Positions 35,809 to 48,000 of a stretch of DNA of 64,000 bases are shown piece by piece. Under the pieces are notes generated by a model, which saw nothing but the letters and a program-made list of their open reading frames with translations, made no database searches and was not told the DNA's origin. The DNA is from Boletus sp. NGJ (taxonomy: Eukaryota; Basidiomycota; Agaricomycetes; Boletales; Boletaceae): assembly GCA_019096195.1 (NCBI GenBank), contig JAGTXK010000026.1, forward strand, positions 62,001 to 126,000, in the 5' to 3' direction. Position 1 is the first letter of the stretch, and the number at the start of each line of letters is the position of its first letter. The position numbers and the translations under genes were made by a program.

Positions 35809-37989
35809 TTGAAGGATGAACGATAATGAGAATGGGTTTGGTGTTCGGTAGTGTGGCGTTGGAGAGGGGAAGGAGCAAAGCACATGTACTAGGTTCTGCC
35901 CTTATATTCGTTAATCTGTGGCGAATTTTCCGAAGTTCGACGGTCGAGTCCGAACAGCACAGGATGGACCTACAGCGTTGTCAATCGAGAACTTGGGCGC
36001 AACTCGAGGCCCGAAGATGCTGCAGATTATAGGGCCATGACCCTGCAGTTGCGCCAAGTTTCAGTGTCCGCAGTCGGACTGCACCCACCATGAGACCGAA
36101 AGAAGACAAGGTCAAAATGGAACAACTCGCCTGTAAGTCACCAGGTCCACTTGCTTGTACTTAAGGTGTACAGGCCGGAGCCTCATGTAAGCGGAACTCA
36201 AACACTTTGCGAGATTCGGAATGATGATCCCGCGGAGTCAACACGGAGGTGATGGTAAATAGGATGACAAGGCGGAGATTTTGGCAGCTGGGAATTTTGA
36301 CCACTACCACTTTTTATGTCCAGCAAGTTTTTCAGCTCCCTGAGCGCTCGAGTCGATAATTCTCCCCTCCCGCTTCATCGCGGAAACAAAGTCTGCTGCA
36401 TGTTTTGTCGACATGTCCCAAACTCTTCCATTTCTTCCTTCATGGCCTCGCGTACACCAGCAGGCACCTTATTTGAAGACCTACACTGACATCTGATCTA
36501 TTTCGTCAACCTCGCTGTTGACCTCATGTTGCTACGTATGTACCCAGAAATTAACAACGTGACTCGGGGTTGCATTCCCAATGGAGACCGCGCGAATATC
36601 TCTGCATGTTTTTTGAATCGTCAACGAGATTCTGAATCACACAGAACGCGCACCTCCGGGTTGCATCCCGCTGAGGTGAGTTCTGATCCAGCCTTTCAGG
36701 CTGGAACAGTGACTCCGAAGTCCACCAGCATTTTTGCAATAGCGAGCCTCGGACTGAATTATCATTGCATCAGAGTTCCAAATCGACGCAGAGTTGCAAA
36801 CAGCAGCAACACGGGATGTTTGCCATGTTAATTTTATTCAGGGAGGACAAGGCACTAATCCTTTGAGAGTGACAGTGCCCACCCAATTGACGTGCATGGC
36901 ATGCGCAAAATCCCAGAAACTCGCAACCGACAAAGAGAAGCAGATTCAGTCACGGATGTCGGCACTACTCTTTGGGCTTCTGGGGATCCTAATCGTAGAC
37001 CTTTGGGCATCGGCAACCGAATACAACGTCTCCTACCACACAATGCGGGGACTTTCTCGGTCTCACACAACCATGCAACCGAACACATGCTCACCAACAA
37101 ATCCTATCCCTCAATACAGATGACGAGGTCGACTGTATCGATGCTGAGCGCACTCCACACGGAGTCCCAAAATACGCTTGTGACACCCCTCGAATGTTGC
37201 TCGGAGAAATGTTGCAACTCCATGCAATTTGGGCGTCGTGCGCCGGCATCCCTCTGGCACGCTAAGCTCTTGATGGATCCTTTTCATTCTTGTCGTGAGT
37301 TGGAGCATTCCGTTGGTCTCACTCTGTCGGAACTATTACTATTAGCTTCAGACTAACAGTGTTGCAATTCCTGCGCGGTGAGTGCTCGATTCTACTGCGA
37401 TACTTGGTTTCCGACTTTTCGAATCCGATCACTTGGCAGGACGATTAAAGAACAACAGGCAAGGCAAAAAATCCACAATACAAAAAAATAGATACAACTG
37501 CATGCTCGACATCCACGGTTCCGTCCAACCCCACGAGAGCACCGGAGAAACTTGTTCGACTCTCACCGCGTTCGTAGAGCGGTTGACGGGTTGACGTTGG
37601 GAACCCGCAAGATACTTACTAGACATGTGGTCGAACCGGGCCCGGCCGACTCGGAGCGATCAGACGAAACACGACAAGTGCATGACATCTGAGGCCGACC
37701 ATCGGCTGCTCATTTCGATCATTGGATGGCCTCATGATGATGATGATGGATTGCGGTGCAGTAGAATACAACATGCATGACGTGTTAGTAGTAATAGAAT
37801 AATAGAAAAAAAAAGCAAGCCATGTCTATTCATAAACCATATATACGTGTGTGTGTTGTGTATCCTTCTGCCACGTTACATAGTAAGGTGGAATGATAGA
37901 GAATGCTGTGATGTGTGTGCAAGACGAATAACAAATAGTGAATAGCAGAAGCCCTTAGAATACCCTCACGATGGATTGCAGACAGATTG
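35809..37989. other. Intergenic region of about 2.2 kb, nothing recognised
   Basis: No family was recognised. Small frames exist around 36.5-37.4 kb without intron logic or conserved motifs. A short ATG trinucleotide run lies near 37,735-37,750. A decayed gene cannot be excluded. Confidence 0.4.
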
Positions 37990-40900
37990 TTAGAGCCCGC
38001 GCGCCTCGAGACGGTTGCGGAAGATTTTCTGGAAACCAGGAACGTGGTCAAAGTCCATGAGCGTGTAGTGCTGCCCGGGAACATCCGTGTACGCGGGCTC
38101 GCCACGACTGTAACCTGTCCAAGGCTTCAGCTGCTTGTTCAACCAGTCCTCCTTGCTACCACGGAGCGGGTTGGCATAGAACACATCGACCGACGCTGGA
38201 ATCAATGCATCTCAGTACGGATCGGCAAAAGAGCAAAGACGATCGACTCACAAACTGAGCTACTCGGGTCGTATGTCTTACCACACTCGATCAACGAGCC
38301 GGCGATGTCAACCCAATGGTCGAGCTTCTCGGGCGTGAGCTGGAGCTCGAGGAGACGCTCGGGAGGAGACAACTTCCAGACGACGTCGAGCTGCTCCTTG
38401 CGCGTGAGGGGCCTCAATGTCGGTGCGAGGTCGTTGGCATCTTGCTTGCTCACGAGACTAAGGAAGTACGAGAGGTTGAGCATACCACCCGTCCAGTCAA
38501 TCTCATGCATCCGGTCCGCAATGTTGGGAGGAATGTTGATAAGACCGGTGAACTTCACTTCATCGCCCATGGCTTCGAGTCGCTTCGCAACTTCGAAGGC
38601 GACGACACCACCATACGAGTAACCGGCAATGGCATAAGGACCGCGAGGCTGCGTCCGCTTCACAGCTGCTGCGTAAGAAGAAACCATCTCGTCCATGGAA
38701 CCAAAGAACGGGTGCCCGGGTTCGAAACCCCGCGCACGGAATGCGTAAAAGGGCCGCTCGTTCTGGAAGTACTTGGCGAGGTTGACGAAGATGAGAACTT
38801 CACCGACACCGGGGTGAACCATGAAGATGGGGGTCTTGTTGCCGGTGAGGTTGAGGGGAACGATGGGATCGTACTCCTCGGTGCTCGCGTCCTTGCAAAC
38901 CAAAGAGTCAACATATTTAGCCAAGCTGGAGAGGATGGGGTGCTTCAGGATCTGGATAGTGGGGATCTCTGGCAACTCAAACGCAGTCTCTCCCTCGCGC
39001 TTGAGTCTGATAACGTCAATCGAGGTACCGCCGAGTTCGAAGAAGTTGTCGCCAGCAGACATGTCGCTTACGTTGAGGTTGAAGATGTCGGCGTAGATGC
39101 GAGCCAAGGTCTTCTCAGTCACAGTGGATGGGGTAACAAAGCTGGCACCGCGAGCGATGCTCAACAACTCCTCGGCGCGGACGATGTGCTTGGCAAGTCC
39201 CCCCTGCTTGAATTGGTTCACGAGACGAGCCCTAGAGAGCTTTCCAAGGGTGGTCTTCTCCATTTGATCGCCAGGGATGGGGATGATGAGTTGAGGGGGA
39301 AGAGTGATCATCTTCACAGAGACGTCGCGGAGAGCACGGTGCGTGGCGAACAGCTTGCCGGGAGCGTCCTCGCCGTTGAGATCGAACGTCGGCGAGTAGA
39401 AAACGACGAAACCCTCGGTTTCTTGGCCGGGCGCACGATAGGGTGCAGCAGCGAGGAACGAGTGAGTGACACCCTCGACCGTCTGCAGATGTGTCTCCAG
39501 TTCCGGAATACCGTACGAGACACCGTGCACAATGACAGTGTCCTTGATACGCCCACTCAGTCTCATCTTGCCGCTTTCGATGATACCGACATCACCAGTG
39601 CGGTACCAACCACCCTGGACAAAGCTGGAAGACGTCGCTTCGGGGTTGTTGTAGTACCGAACAAATATCATTGGACCGCGGACTTGGAGTTCTCCGCTCT
39701 GACCATCAGGTCGGGGAGTAACACCGTCCTCGGGATTCACGATCCGCGCCTCGCACCCGGGAATGGGCGTGCCGAGCTCCAAGAACTCGTATGCGGGAGG
39801 TGTTGCCAAGACGTCGATGGGGTCATAGATGCATCCAGCGCTGATAAAGTTCCATTTAGATCGCAAACGCCATGATGCACGCCTCTAACTTACCAGGTCT
39901 CTGTCATACCGAATCCAGCGGAGATGACGAACGAGGCATTGCCATTCTTCGCGAGGTTCTTCAGGGTTCTGCTGAAAGCGACGGCGGTGCTGCTGACAAC
40001 TGCTTCACCACCACTGTTAATGCGCCTGAGAGAAGTAAGGTTGAATTTCCCGAAGAGGTCAGTGCGCTTCTCGAGGTCGCGTGTGATTTTAGCAAGCAAG
40101 AAGTTGGGTGCGAATGCGATCTCGATTGACTGAGTTAAACAACAGTTAGACACATCAAACTCGGAGCACCATTCATCACAAACCTTTTCCTCAATCAAGC
40201 GGAGGTATCGCAAGGGATCAGAGAGAATGGCAGACGCGTGAACGTGCAGCTGCGAAGCACCATATATGAGCGGGGTGAAATGCATTTCGAGCGATCCAGC
40301 AACGTGGTCAAATCCGACCCCTGATTCCACGTTAGCACACCCTCTGGCAGGCAATCATAAAACTCACAGTTCATGATCTTCGACTCTGAACTAAGGCCGT
40401 AGCTTCGGCCCTTGGCATAGCACGCAGCGATGATAGTGCGGTGCGTGTGCACGACAGCCTTGGAGAAACCAGTCGACCCGGAAGTCAAGAAAAGGATGGC
40501 TTCATCGTCAGGCTTGGGGACGTGGACAGCAAAGTCCGTGCCCAATGTCTCAGCTGAAGCTTTCAGCTCGGAGAGCAAGTGGATGTCGAGGCCAGGGATG
40601 GACTGCACTTGGTCGGCGCCGCTCTCGTTTGTCAACCAGGTTGCCGAAGAGAAAAGGTTCTTGATGTGAGCGACGTGACCCTCCTTGTGGGCCTGCTGAG
40701 CACTCAAGGCGGGCTGCAAGCAAGGCACGTAGCCAGCGAGGAGACAGGCCCAAACGGCCGCCATGTTGTCCTCATGCTCGGTGAGGTAGACGACGACGAC
40801 TGATCCAGCTGGCTTTCCCCAGGCACGGATAGCTTTTGCCAGGGAGAGGGCATGTTGACTGAACTCGTAGAAAGTCTTTGTTTGAATGGAAGAGTCATGG

Positions 40901-41046
40901 GCTGAGGAGGAGACGAAGCCGAGTTGATGGTGAGGGTATTGGTGGACAGCGCGAGAGAGAACATCAAGAAGGGTCTCTCGGGCGATTGAGCTCGAGAGAG
41001 TGGCATCGACAGGGGCGACAGACGAAGAAACAGCGACGGGGGCCAT
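37990..41046 (-). CDS. Atromentin-synthetase-like A-T-TE enzyme (NRPS-like quinone synthetase)
   Basis: A tri-domain enzyme of about 930 residues with four introns of about 50 bp. Known relatives activate 4-hydroxyphenylpyruvate and dimerise it to the quinone atromentin, a pigment precursor. The start is MAPVAVSSSVAPVDATLSSS. The adenylation domain has ILFLTSGSTGFSKAVVHTHR, FVISAGFGMTET, SGELQVRGPMIFVRYYNNPE, GGWYRTGDVGII and RIKDTVIVHGVSYGIPELE. The carrier domain has NFFELGGTSIDVIRLK, with the Ser that takes phosphopantetheine. The thioesterase has FMVHPGVGEVLIFVNLAKYF, AIAGYSYGGVVAFEVAKRLE (nucleophile Ser in GYSYG) and a C terminus with QHYTLMDFDHVPGFQK carrying the candidate His. All catalytic landmarks are present, so it looks functional. 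The usual cluster partner, an aminotransferase, is not in the window. The exact product (atromentin, furanone or another) cannot be fixed. Confidence 0.9.
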
Positions 41047-41154
41047 GAGTAATGATGAAGGTGTACAAGGGTAGGTTGAGAGGTATGATGAGTGCACGTC
41101 GCCGTCTAGGAGAAAGAACTTGGATTGTATGCATCAGGCTGCTTGAACCCCACC

Positions 41155-41161
41155 CTTTATA
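41155..41161 (-). promoter_or_regulatory. Possible TATA box of the atromentin-synthetase-like gene
   Basis: The minus strand reads TATAAAG about 110 bp upstream of the chosen ATG, leaving room for a leader of about 80 bp. Confidence 0.4.
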
Positions 41162-42845
41162 CGTTACGGGAGAGTCAGTGGATCAGATTTGCGATGATTG
41201 AACCGCCGAGCACGCATAGCTGTGTGAACGACCAGGAGCAAACGGTGAGTAACGTCCCCGGATCAGGCAGTAACCAAAAATCCGCTCACCGTCCGTCGCA
41301 GTGCCACGCCGATTCAAAGATTGGGTTGGTAAATGCACCATGGGCTGTACCAGTGATACCAGGGCAACGGCCGATGATAGAGTGGAGAAGACGGGCACGA
41401 GCTCAGCTTGAAATGAATGGAGGCGATGTTGAAGCGCAGTGATTCGCCGATTCGATTCAGCAAGACTGAGCTAGTGACTCACCAGCTCGCGCGTGTTCGT
41501 CGTCATTTCTCGTGAAGCCTGAGGAGTCACTAAAGTGACGCGGCAATGAGTATGACTTTGTGTAAATTTTAGTCGTACATCGCGGTAGTAGCTTCCTCCG
41601 TTCATTCGCCGCAGGGAATGGACTTGCGCCGACATTGATCGTCGTTCGGTAGAGGCGGCAACTCCATTTGCCCGTTGTCTTTCAATCGGGTTGTAGCGAG
41701 CACCGGCCACTGGCACTGGCACATGGACGATCTAATGGAGGTACGTCAGTGATACACAGGGCCGATGATCATCCTTACACGCCGTAATAACCGCACATCA
41801 TCTTACTCGCATGCTCGTAGCAGCGTATTGCTGTGAAGTGCACTAGCGGACTTGTGGCATGATTAGCGTCCAATGCGCGTCCTCCAATCGGTGGATTTGT
41901 CTGCGAGCTTGCGTCTCCTGTCAAGTTAAAACTATGGTCCAGTTAAACACCTGCCATCCGTCCCAGCTGCTCAGTTGACACCCTCCATGTTAAATGATCG
42001 CGCGCGTAGGGTCAACAATTGAGTTACCGTCAAGGAACCTATGACAGTGGGTCTGGTAGGAAATCATCCGGTGTGCTTTTCTGAGGCCATCTAGTATGGG
42101 TTCCTGCCAACTTCATCACAAGCACGTGAACTTGACTGCTCTCCATACTCTCAAATTATCGAGTCTTTCTGCTGCCCGTTTCCCCTCAAGAACGCTATGT
42201 TTATCGCCCTTACATTCCTCATTTGCCGATGCAAGACACTCCGTGAAATTGACAACGGCATGGCAGAAGAAACAGATAATAATGTGACTGACTTGTTATT
42301 CTGAGCAGGACGATCAGTCACATTGTCGAGCACGACGCCGGAGGGGCGACGTTGAGCTGGGTTTGCGAAATACAACTGAAACGATGTATGAACTCTTCGA
42401 TGGACATCTTGACAATGTAACCACCTTGCAGGATGTAGCATGCGTTCTGAGTGGCGTATTTTCTGCCTTGTGCAGAATATGCGGATTGTAAACTTGTCGT
42501 GAATAGAGTCTTGCAACGTAGACACGACAAGCATTCACAGACTGCGCTTGGAAACGACGGAAGGTTTCGCCGACGTTGACTGTTTACCTGATCGTCGCAA
42601 CGAGGTCACGTAGCTGGGATCTGAATACGAATAAACGCTAGAGATACGAGGCAGTGTGCGAACAGACCACATTGAGAGAGTATAAGTATTTGCGTACCAC
42701 GAGTAAATCGAAACACGTTGTTCTTGCATCCTTCGAAGCCGACAACTGCGTACTAATTGGTGAGGATGTCGTCGACGAATACTGGTGGGTATTCGCAGCT
42801 CCAAGGTGTGATTGAGCAATGCTAACCATTTAGTAAGACCAAACA
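41162..42845. other. Intergenic region of about 1.7 kb with a dispersed degenerate repeat
   Basis: No gene is recognised. The part from about 42,005 to 42,330 shares short runs with 45,895-46,230, for example GAGTTACCGTCAAG and TACTCTC, plus a match over CCAACTTCATC, and so looks like a fragment of an old repeat or pseudogene. Confidence 0.4.
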
Positions 42846-44967
42846 ATGGTACTTGACATCGGTCGCTCTGCTGGAGTGTTCGCAGTTGCGTTCCACCCTG
42901 ACGGGGGGCATCTTTTAGGCGGGAGTGAAGATGGCATTCGACGATGGCGACTTTCAGATGGTCAACAGGTCACAAAGCAAACGGGAATGACGGTGAATGC
43001 CATTTCTGTGTCGAGGGATGGCAAGTGGATAGTTTATGGGACTGCGGAGGGAGCAAGCGTGTGGGACGGAGAGATGCGTGAAAAGGTCATCGACGTGGAG
43101 AGTGGAAACGCGGTGTGGGCAGTGGACGTTGATTCGACTCGGTTTGCCACTGGGACTCACAAAAAAGCGAGCATTTGGAGCATCGAGACGGGAGAGCGAC
43201 TCGTTGGACCACTCGAGCACGACAGCATTGTCAATGGACTCAAGTTCTCCCCGAATGGCGAGCACATCGCCACATGTGCATGTTACGGTCGCTCGATTCG
43301 TGTTTTCGACAGTCGCAACGGCGACGAGCTCATCACCATCGACACCATTATACCCACTTTTACTCCAGCCACTCCGCTTTTGTGGTCAGGCGACGGTCAA
43401 CAAATCTTTACCGCATCTGACGACCACAAAATCAAGTCTTTTGATGTGTCCACTGGGTCCCAGCTCGCCGAACTGCAAATTCCTGGTGTCCAGTCTCTCG
43501 CTCTCGCCTCCAATGGAAAATTCATCGCCACCTTTGGAAACCGTTCGATCTCGTTCATGGACACATTGACTCACTCTCTGACTGGCCCTGTCATCGAAGA
43601 AAGTGAATGGATACAGTCAATCGCCATCTCTCGGGACAGCAGCTATCTCGGGACTGGACAAAGCAACGGGAAAATCGTCATTCGTCATCTGAATGATGTG
43701 CTTGCAGAGTCGTATGGTCCTTTCTGTGTAAGTATCTGTGCCTTTATAGTCCCAGCATGTTGCATAAACCCCATTCTGTCCCTTACATGTAGATATCTAC
43801 TCCTAAAGTACAACAGGACCCGCCGTCTTCAACATCGGGCGACCCCAACACCAAAGCACTGAACTCTGCGGTAAAATATTGTCATTCTCCCACCAAAAGA
43901 GTTATGCTGACTCCATTGTGTACAACAACAGGAAGAATCCAGTCCACTCGACAGCGAAGCCGGCGATGGTGGTCTCCTCGACGTACGAGTTCATTCGTTT
44001 CCCCCTCGAAGCGAGTTCTCACACTAGCATAGCCTGAGGTGCCATCGAGCACCCCCGCTCCTCAATCGTTCGACTATGGCGAGGTTAGTGATCACTTTAA
44101 TCTCCTCTTGCTTCCGTGTTGACGCTACTGGAGTCTCTGTCCACCGCATCCTCTCCCGAGCCCCGGGAGAATGAGATACTGCCGTCTCATGTCATAGCAC
44201 AGCCATCAGTGTACCCGCCAGTGACCTCCCCTGCAGAGGCATATCGTGAGGAAAATCTCGAGTCACCCAAAGGCACTATGGTGGTCAAGAGGTGGCTCCA
44301 GACGAGATTCAGGAAAACTAACAAGGACCCGGTGTCACACAAGCTCGGTCGACTTGCCGGAAAGTCGCGCGAGTCTGTCGATCGCCGATCTCCTTTCCAC
44401 TCCCAACCGAGAGTGGATGACAGGCAAGAGGGACCTTCGAGGATGGCTGCAGGTCAACTTACCCCAGTGGGTGCTCTTCCTTGATACATGATTGGATGCA
44501 GTGTCTCTAATATATCATTCTAGCGAGTGGCTGCAAGATCGTTCAGAAGACAAAAGGTTTGTTATGCCTTGAGTTTGGATGCAGGGCTCTTCACACAGCG
44601 TCGCAGGATAAATCACGCAGCAAGACTACTGTTCCCAAGCAGCCGAATGAAGGCGCTTCTCGTAGTGAACAAGGTGCTGCGGATGCAAGGGAAGCCGACC
44701 CGGTGTGTCTCTTTCCGGTGATGATGGACCTCGTCGCGTCAGCTCATGTCACGGTCCCATCAGACACAACAAGCCACCAATCCATCCCGACCCTCACCCG
44801 CGGGGGTTCATCTATCTGTGCGCATCACTTTCCTTTTCACCTACATTATTGGACTCACAATAAATCAGCATCAGAGAGAACCAGGCTATGGGACCCTCAG
44901 GTTTTCGATCAGATATCCCATGTGGTTGTTGTGTTGTTGCTCAGATACACTTGACGGGACCCATTAG
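42846..44967 (+). CDS. WD40-repeat protein (short Boletales-type family)
   Basis: The first exon (about 295 residues from MVLDIGRSAGVFAVAFHPDG) carries degenerate WD40 blades: VFAVAFHPDGGHLLGGSEDG with IRRWRL, AISVSRDGKWIVYGTAEGAS, GLKFSPNGEHIATCACYGRS with IRVFD, LLWSGDGQQIFTASDDHKIK, ALASNGKFIATFGNRS and SIAISRDSSYLGTGQSNGKI. After GPFC several short exons encode a Ser/Pro-rich tail. Proteins of this type are highly expanded in Boletales-like fungi and often end in a hydrophobic stretch with paired Cys; here SIRYPMWLLCCCSDTLDGTH near 44,960 fits that end. The exon chain between 43,730 and 44,750 is uncertain, and a shorter protein ending at 44,484 (PVGALP) is possible. Function is unknown; WD40 propellers usually mediate protein contacts. 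Confidence 0.6.
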
Positions 44968-45894
44968 CAGTGGATAATCGTTTTCCAAAGGATATTGTAT
45001 GCCAGTGGGTGACAGTCTTAATGTCCTATTTGGGTGACGGAGAGGGTGTAGCCTGTATCAGGCTGCCTTCCAATAATTTACTCATTACTACATAGCAAGT
45101 TTCCCTCGCAATGACTCACATAGCTGGACCTCACAGATCTGCCATCAAATTTCTCCCAATGAGACTACCGCATTCAAACAGATGATTTGGGGCAATTGGG
45201 CACTAAGGACTCGCCGTTCCACAGAGTTCAATGTCCTTTCGGGCGGGCTCTTCGACGGAGGGTTTAGGGACACCTAAGGTCAGAGGACGCCATAGCATCC
45301 TTTTCTTCTTTCCATGAAGCACTGATAGAAGCCAACAGGTCACCGGTGTGTCCTGTTGGACTTGACTCGATGTTTCTACTAATCTGATGCTAGATGATCC
45401 TGCATCTTCCGCCCTACGACCAAGAAATCGTCGAAAAGGATTACCGAGATGCTTTGTGGAAGAAGAGAGCAGTCATCAGCTGCCTTGTAGTTATCCAAGC
45501 ACAATCATGATGCAAAGATTATGAAAGCAAGATGTGCGACCACATCGGTGTGGCAGTCACCGAACTTTTTCTCATCAAGAACTACACCGTCAAAGGAAAG
45601 TACCACGAAGCAGCTTCCAAACTGACTATACGTGATTTCGGTGTATCTTACGACTGTCCGGTAAGTTTCAACCATGCAGCGTTATTTGTGAACTAGTTGA
45701 CGGAGGAACAGTGAGGGCCTTAATCGATCGAAGTGTTTGAATGCATTACATGCAGATATTACACTGTATGTCCCGCGAGCAAGTGAAACATCCGCCATGC
45801 AGTTCGTTGATCGCAGCATAAGTCAGAATGATGATAAACTTGTCCATGATTCAGTGCGAAACCGACCGATGGCTTTGGTAGTTCCATGAGCTCC
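44968..45894. other. Intergenic, nothing recognised
   Basis: AT/GC-mixed DNA with no recognised coding pattern. Confidence 0.4.
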
Positions 45895-46260
45895 TCCCAA
45901 CTTCATCGCAGACTCGTGAACCTGACTACAGTGTCCGTACTCTCCAACGACGGCTTTGGGGTTGTCGTTTGGGTTTCCTTTGACAGAGGCGAAGCCTGCA
46001 CTGGAAGACGTGGTAAAGGAAATTTTGCAGAGTCGGGTGACTGACTTCTCGACCGTCGACGTCGCGTGGATGTCAACGTACTCGACTGGGCACAATACTA
46101 CCTCAAAGAGAGGGCGCAGTGGAAAGCGGAATCATGACAGGATCGCCAAGTGGAATAGCGAGGACGGTTTGAAAAGTTTGTGTAATGGTCATTGGTCAAC
46201 AATCGAGTTACCGTCAAGTAACCTGCGATGGTGTCTCCGTGAATGTCGATCGCTATAGTG
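45895..46260 (+). repeat. Degenerate dispersed repeat related to 42,005-42,330
   Basis: It shares GGTCAACAATYGAGTTACCG, a run around CCAACTTCATC and a run around GTGACTGACTT with the 42-kb region, in the same strand sense, but the order of the pieces differs. It is therefore an old, rearranged repeat or gene relic rather than a simple copy. Confidence 0.45.
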
Positions 46261-46483
46261 TTTGTAGTAGAACGAGAGAATGTATGTATGATGTGAGTAT
46301 CTATACATGGGATGTGAGTGAGAGAAGAGAGGGTGGGCGAAAGCCCGCAGGGCTTTTCCGACCCGAAGCACTTTCCGCAAACCCGGGGGGGAGCAAGCTG
46401 CGATCCCTTGTGTAAGGAGTCTGCGACGCGCGAGGTGAAGTTCGACCCCGGCAATAAGGAGCGGTGCTTACTATTGGAGAAGT

Positions 46484-47115
46484 TTATCGCATGGGGGGCA
46501 TTGCGTGGGAGGTGAGCTTCTCGATGATGTCGGCGCGTTCGACTAGGTATGGGGATAGGATGAGCGCATGTTTCCGCAGGTATTTGGTGAATGATTCGCC
46601 GGACCAGTGTCCCATGGTTTTTACAACGTCGAACGGGGTGCCTAGCAGGAGGTAGTGGAGGGTGCCTCCGATTCGTAGGCTGTGTCCTTTCACTTCCGGG
46701 AGTGCGTGTTGTGTGATGAGTTGTTGTATGCGTTTGGTGACTTCCGTTTTTGTTAACGGGCGCATGCCTGATTTGGGGTGTTTCCAGGCGAAGAGGTGTT
46801 CGTTGGCGCTTGGGTTGTTGATGTGTAGGTGGTTGTCTAACCATCCTACTGGGTCTGTGAGATGGTTGAGTTGGGCGCATTGGGTGGATTCGCCTGTTGG
46901 CGAGCATTTTGTAGTGGGAAGTTGAAAAGAGAGGATGGTGGTGCTGTTTACGTCTAGGACTCTCGTGTAGTGTGCACACATTATGTGTTTCAAAGGTTGG
47001 AACTTCGAGATGGCTGGTACAGTGAATTCTCCGAGGTGTGAGACTGAGTAGAATGTGATGAGGATGCAGGCAAAGATGGCGGCATTGCGTGGATGGTCTA
47101 GGTTGAGGTATGTGT
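46484..47115 (-). mobile_element. Tyrosine-recombinase fragment of a fungal mobile element
   Basis: The minus strand encodes the C-terminal half of a tyrosine-recombinase-like protein of a kind repeated in Agaricomycete genomes. Visible landmarks are NAAIFACILITFYSVSHLGE, GHSLRIGGTLHYLLLGTPFD (HxxR-like box), VKTMGHWSGESF (H/W box) and FTKYLRKHALILSPYL with the candidate catalytic Tyr. Such enzymes belong to Crypton or DIRS-like elements; which one cannot be decided. Only part of the element is present, so it is treated as a fossil. A longer overlapping frame on the same strand is not the coding frame. Confidence 0.6.
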
Positions 47116-47124
47116 AGTGATGTT

Positions 47125-47235
47125 GTGGGCTGGGCCTGAAGCCCTGAAGCCCTGAAGCCCTGGTACCAGGCCAGGCCCAAGCCCTGGGCTCAGTCCCTGG
47201 CTTTTTAGTATAAGAATATATTATTAATTATTAAT
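47125..47235. repeat. Short CTGAAGCC tandem run and AT-rich junction
   Basis: Several copies of CTGAAGCC with interleaved GGCCTGG/CCAGGCC-type motifs are followed by an AT-rich stretch around 47,215-47,240. GC-rich Gly-box-like ends of this style occur at some fungal hAT termini, but no partner end was found. Confidence 0.45.
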
Positions 47236-47374
47236 TATACTATAGTGGATGGTATTTAATAATAGTGTCAGACATGGAAACATCTGGAAAACTATAACAT
47301 TATATCAGCCACACACGTAGTGCACCACCGTAGATTCAGGTCCAAACTTCTAACTACAACACTATACAGCAATC

Positions 47375-47760
47375 ATGCTCTCAGACGACGAAGAAGCACC
47401 AATTCAGCCTTTTCGTGCTTGGCATGTCATCAAACCCTCTGCTCGACTTGCTGATGCCAACAATAAAGCCATTCCTGAACTGCAGAGCCACCAAACAGCC
47501 ATAGGTGAGTCAGAATTTATCAGCAACATGAAAACTTACAACCAAAAACTTGCAGCTGCAACCATAGTACCAACCAACACAGCCACCACCCTGAGCATGC
47601 AGGTTACTACAGGTATGCACCTCCATTGATGAAACATGATGTTGCTCAACACATATAGATGCAGCCACAGGAATGACAGATTCAGCCATTATAATCAGCA
47701 GTACATCCAAAGGTAAAGCAGTTGTTTTCACCTATACATTTAATTTGCTCACAGTTTTAC
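47375..47760 (+). other. CpG-poor open frame, unknown, probably mobile-element derived
   Basis: Starts MLSDDEEAPIQPFRAWHVIK and runs through SARLADANNKAIPELQSHQT with possible short introns. Not recognised. The CpG-poor composition and position next to a Tc1 element suggest a transposon-associated gene fragment. Confidence 0.35.
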
Positions 47761-47764
47761 ATAC

Positions 47765-48000
47765 ATGAATGGCACGACCAACTAATGCATCCAACGCACC
47801 AATGCACCTGACACACCTGATGCACTCAACACACCTCAATGACACACCAACCAACACACATGAACGATGTGCCACACGGAACAGCACAACCAACCGACAC
47901 ACCTGATGCACCTGATGCACCTGAACGACACATGTTAACAATGCACGTGGCACACTCAACACACTCAAACGACACCGACCAATGCGCATGAACAACACAT
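47765..48000. repeat. Degenerate CACC/TGCACCTGA-rich low-complexity repeat
   Basis: Irregular repetition of AYGCACCTGA-, CACACC- and ACGACACA-like words on the plus strand, without a fixed period. It abuts the Tc1 element on its left. Confidence 0.5.

Noticed and set aside
36526-37356. Overlapping plus-strand frames in the gap between DUF3638 copy A and the atromentin-synthetase-like gene
   Set aside because: No domain, no consistent frame and no splice pattern; kept only as unexplained intergenic DNA.
38316-39875. Plus-strand open frame of 519 codons antisense to the atromentin-synthetase-like gene
   Set aside because: It is a codon-bias shadow; the minus strand carries unmistakable adenylation, carrier and thioesterase motifs over the same bases.
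46098-47180. Minus-strand frame of 360 codons rich in His, Pro and Arg
   Set aside because: The same strand in another frame encodes a clear tyrosine-recombinase C-terminal half, so this long frame is a shadow.
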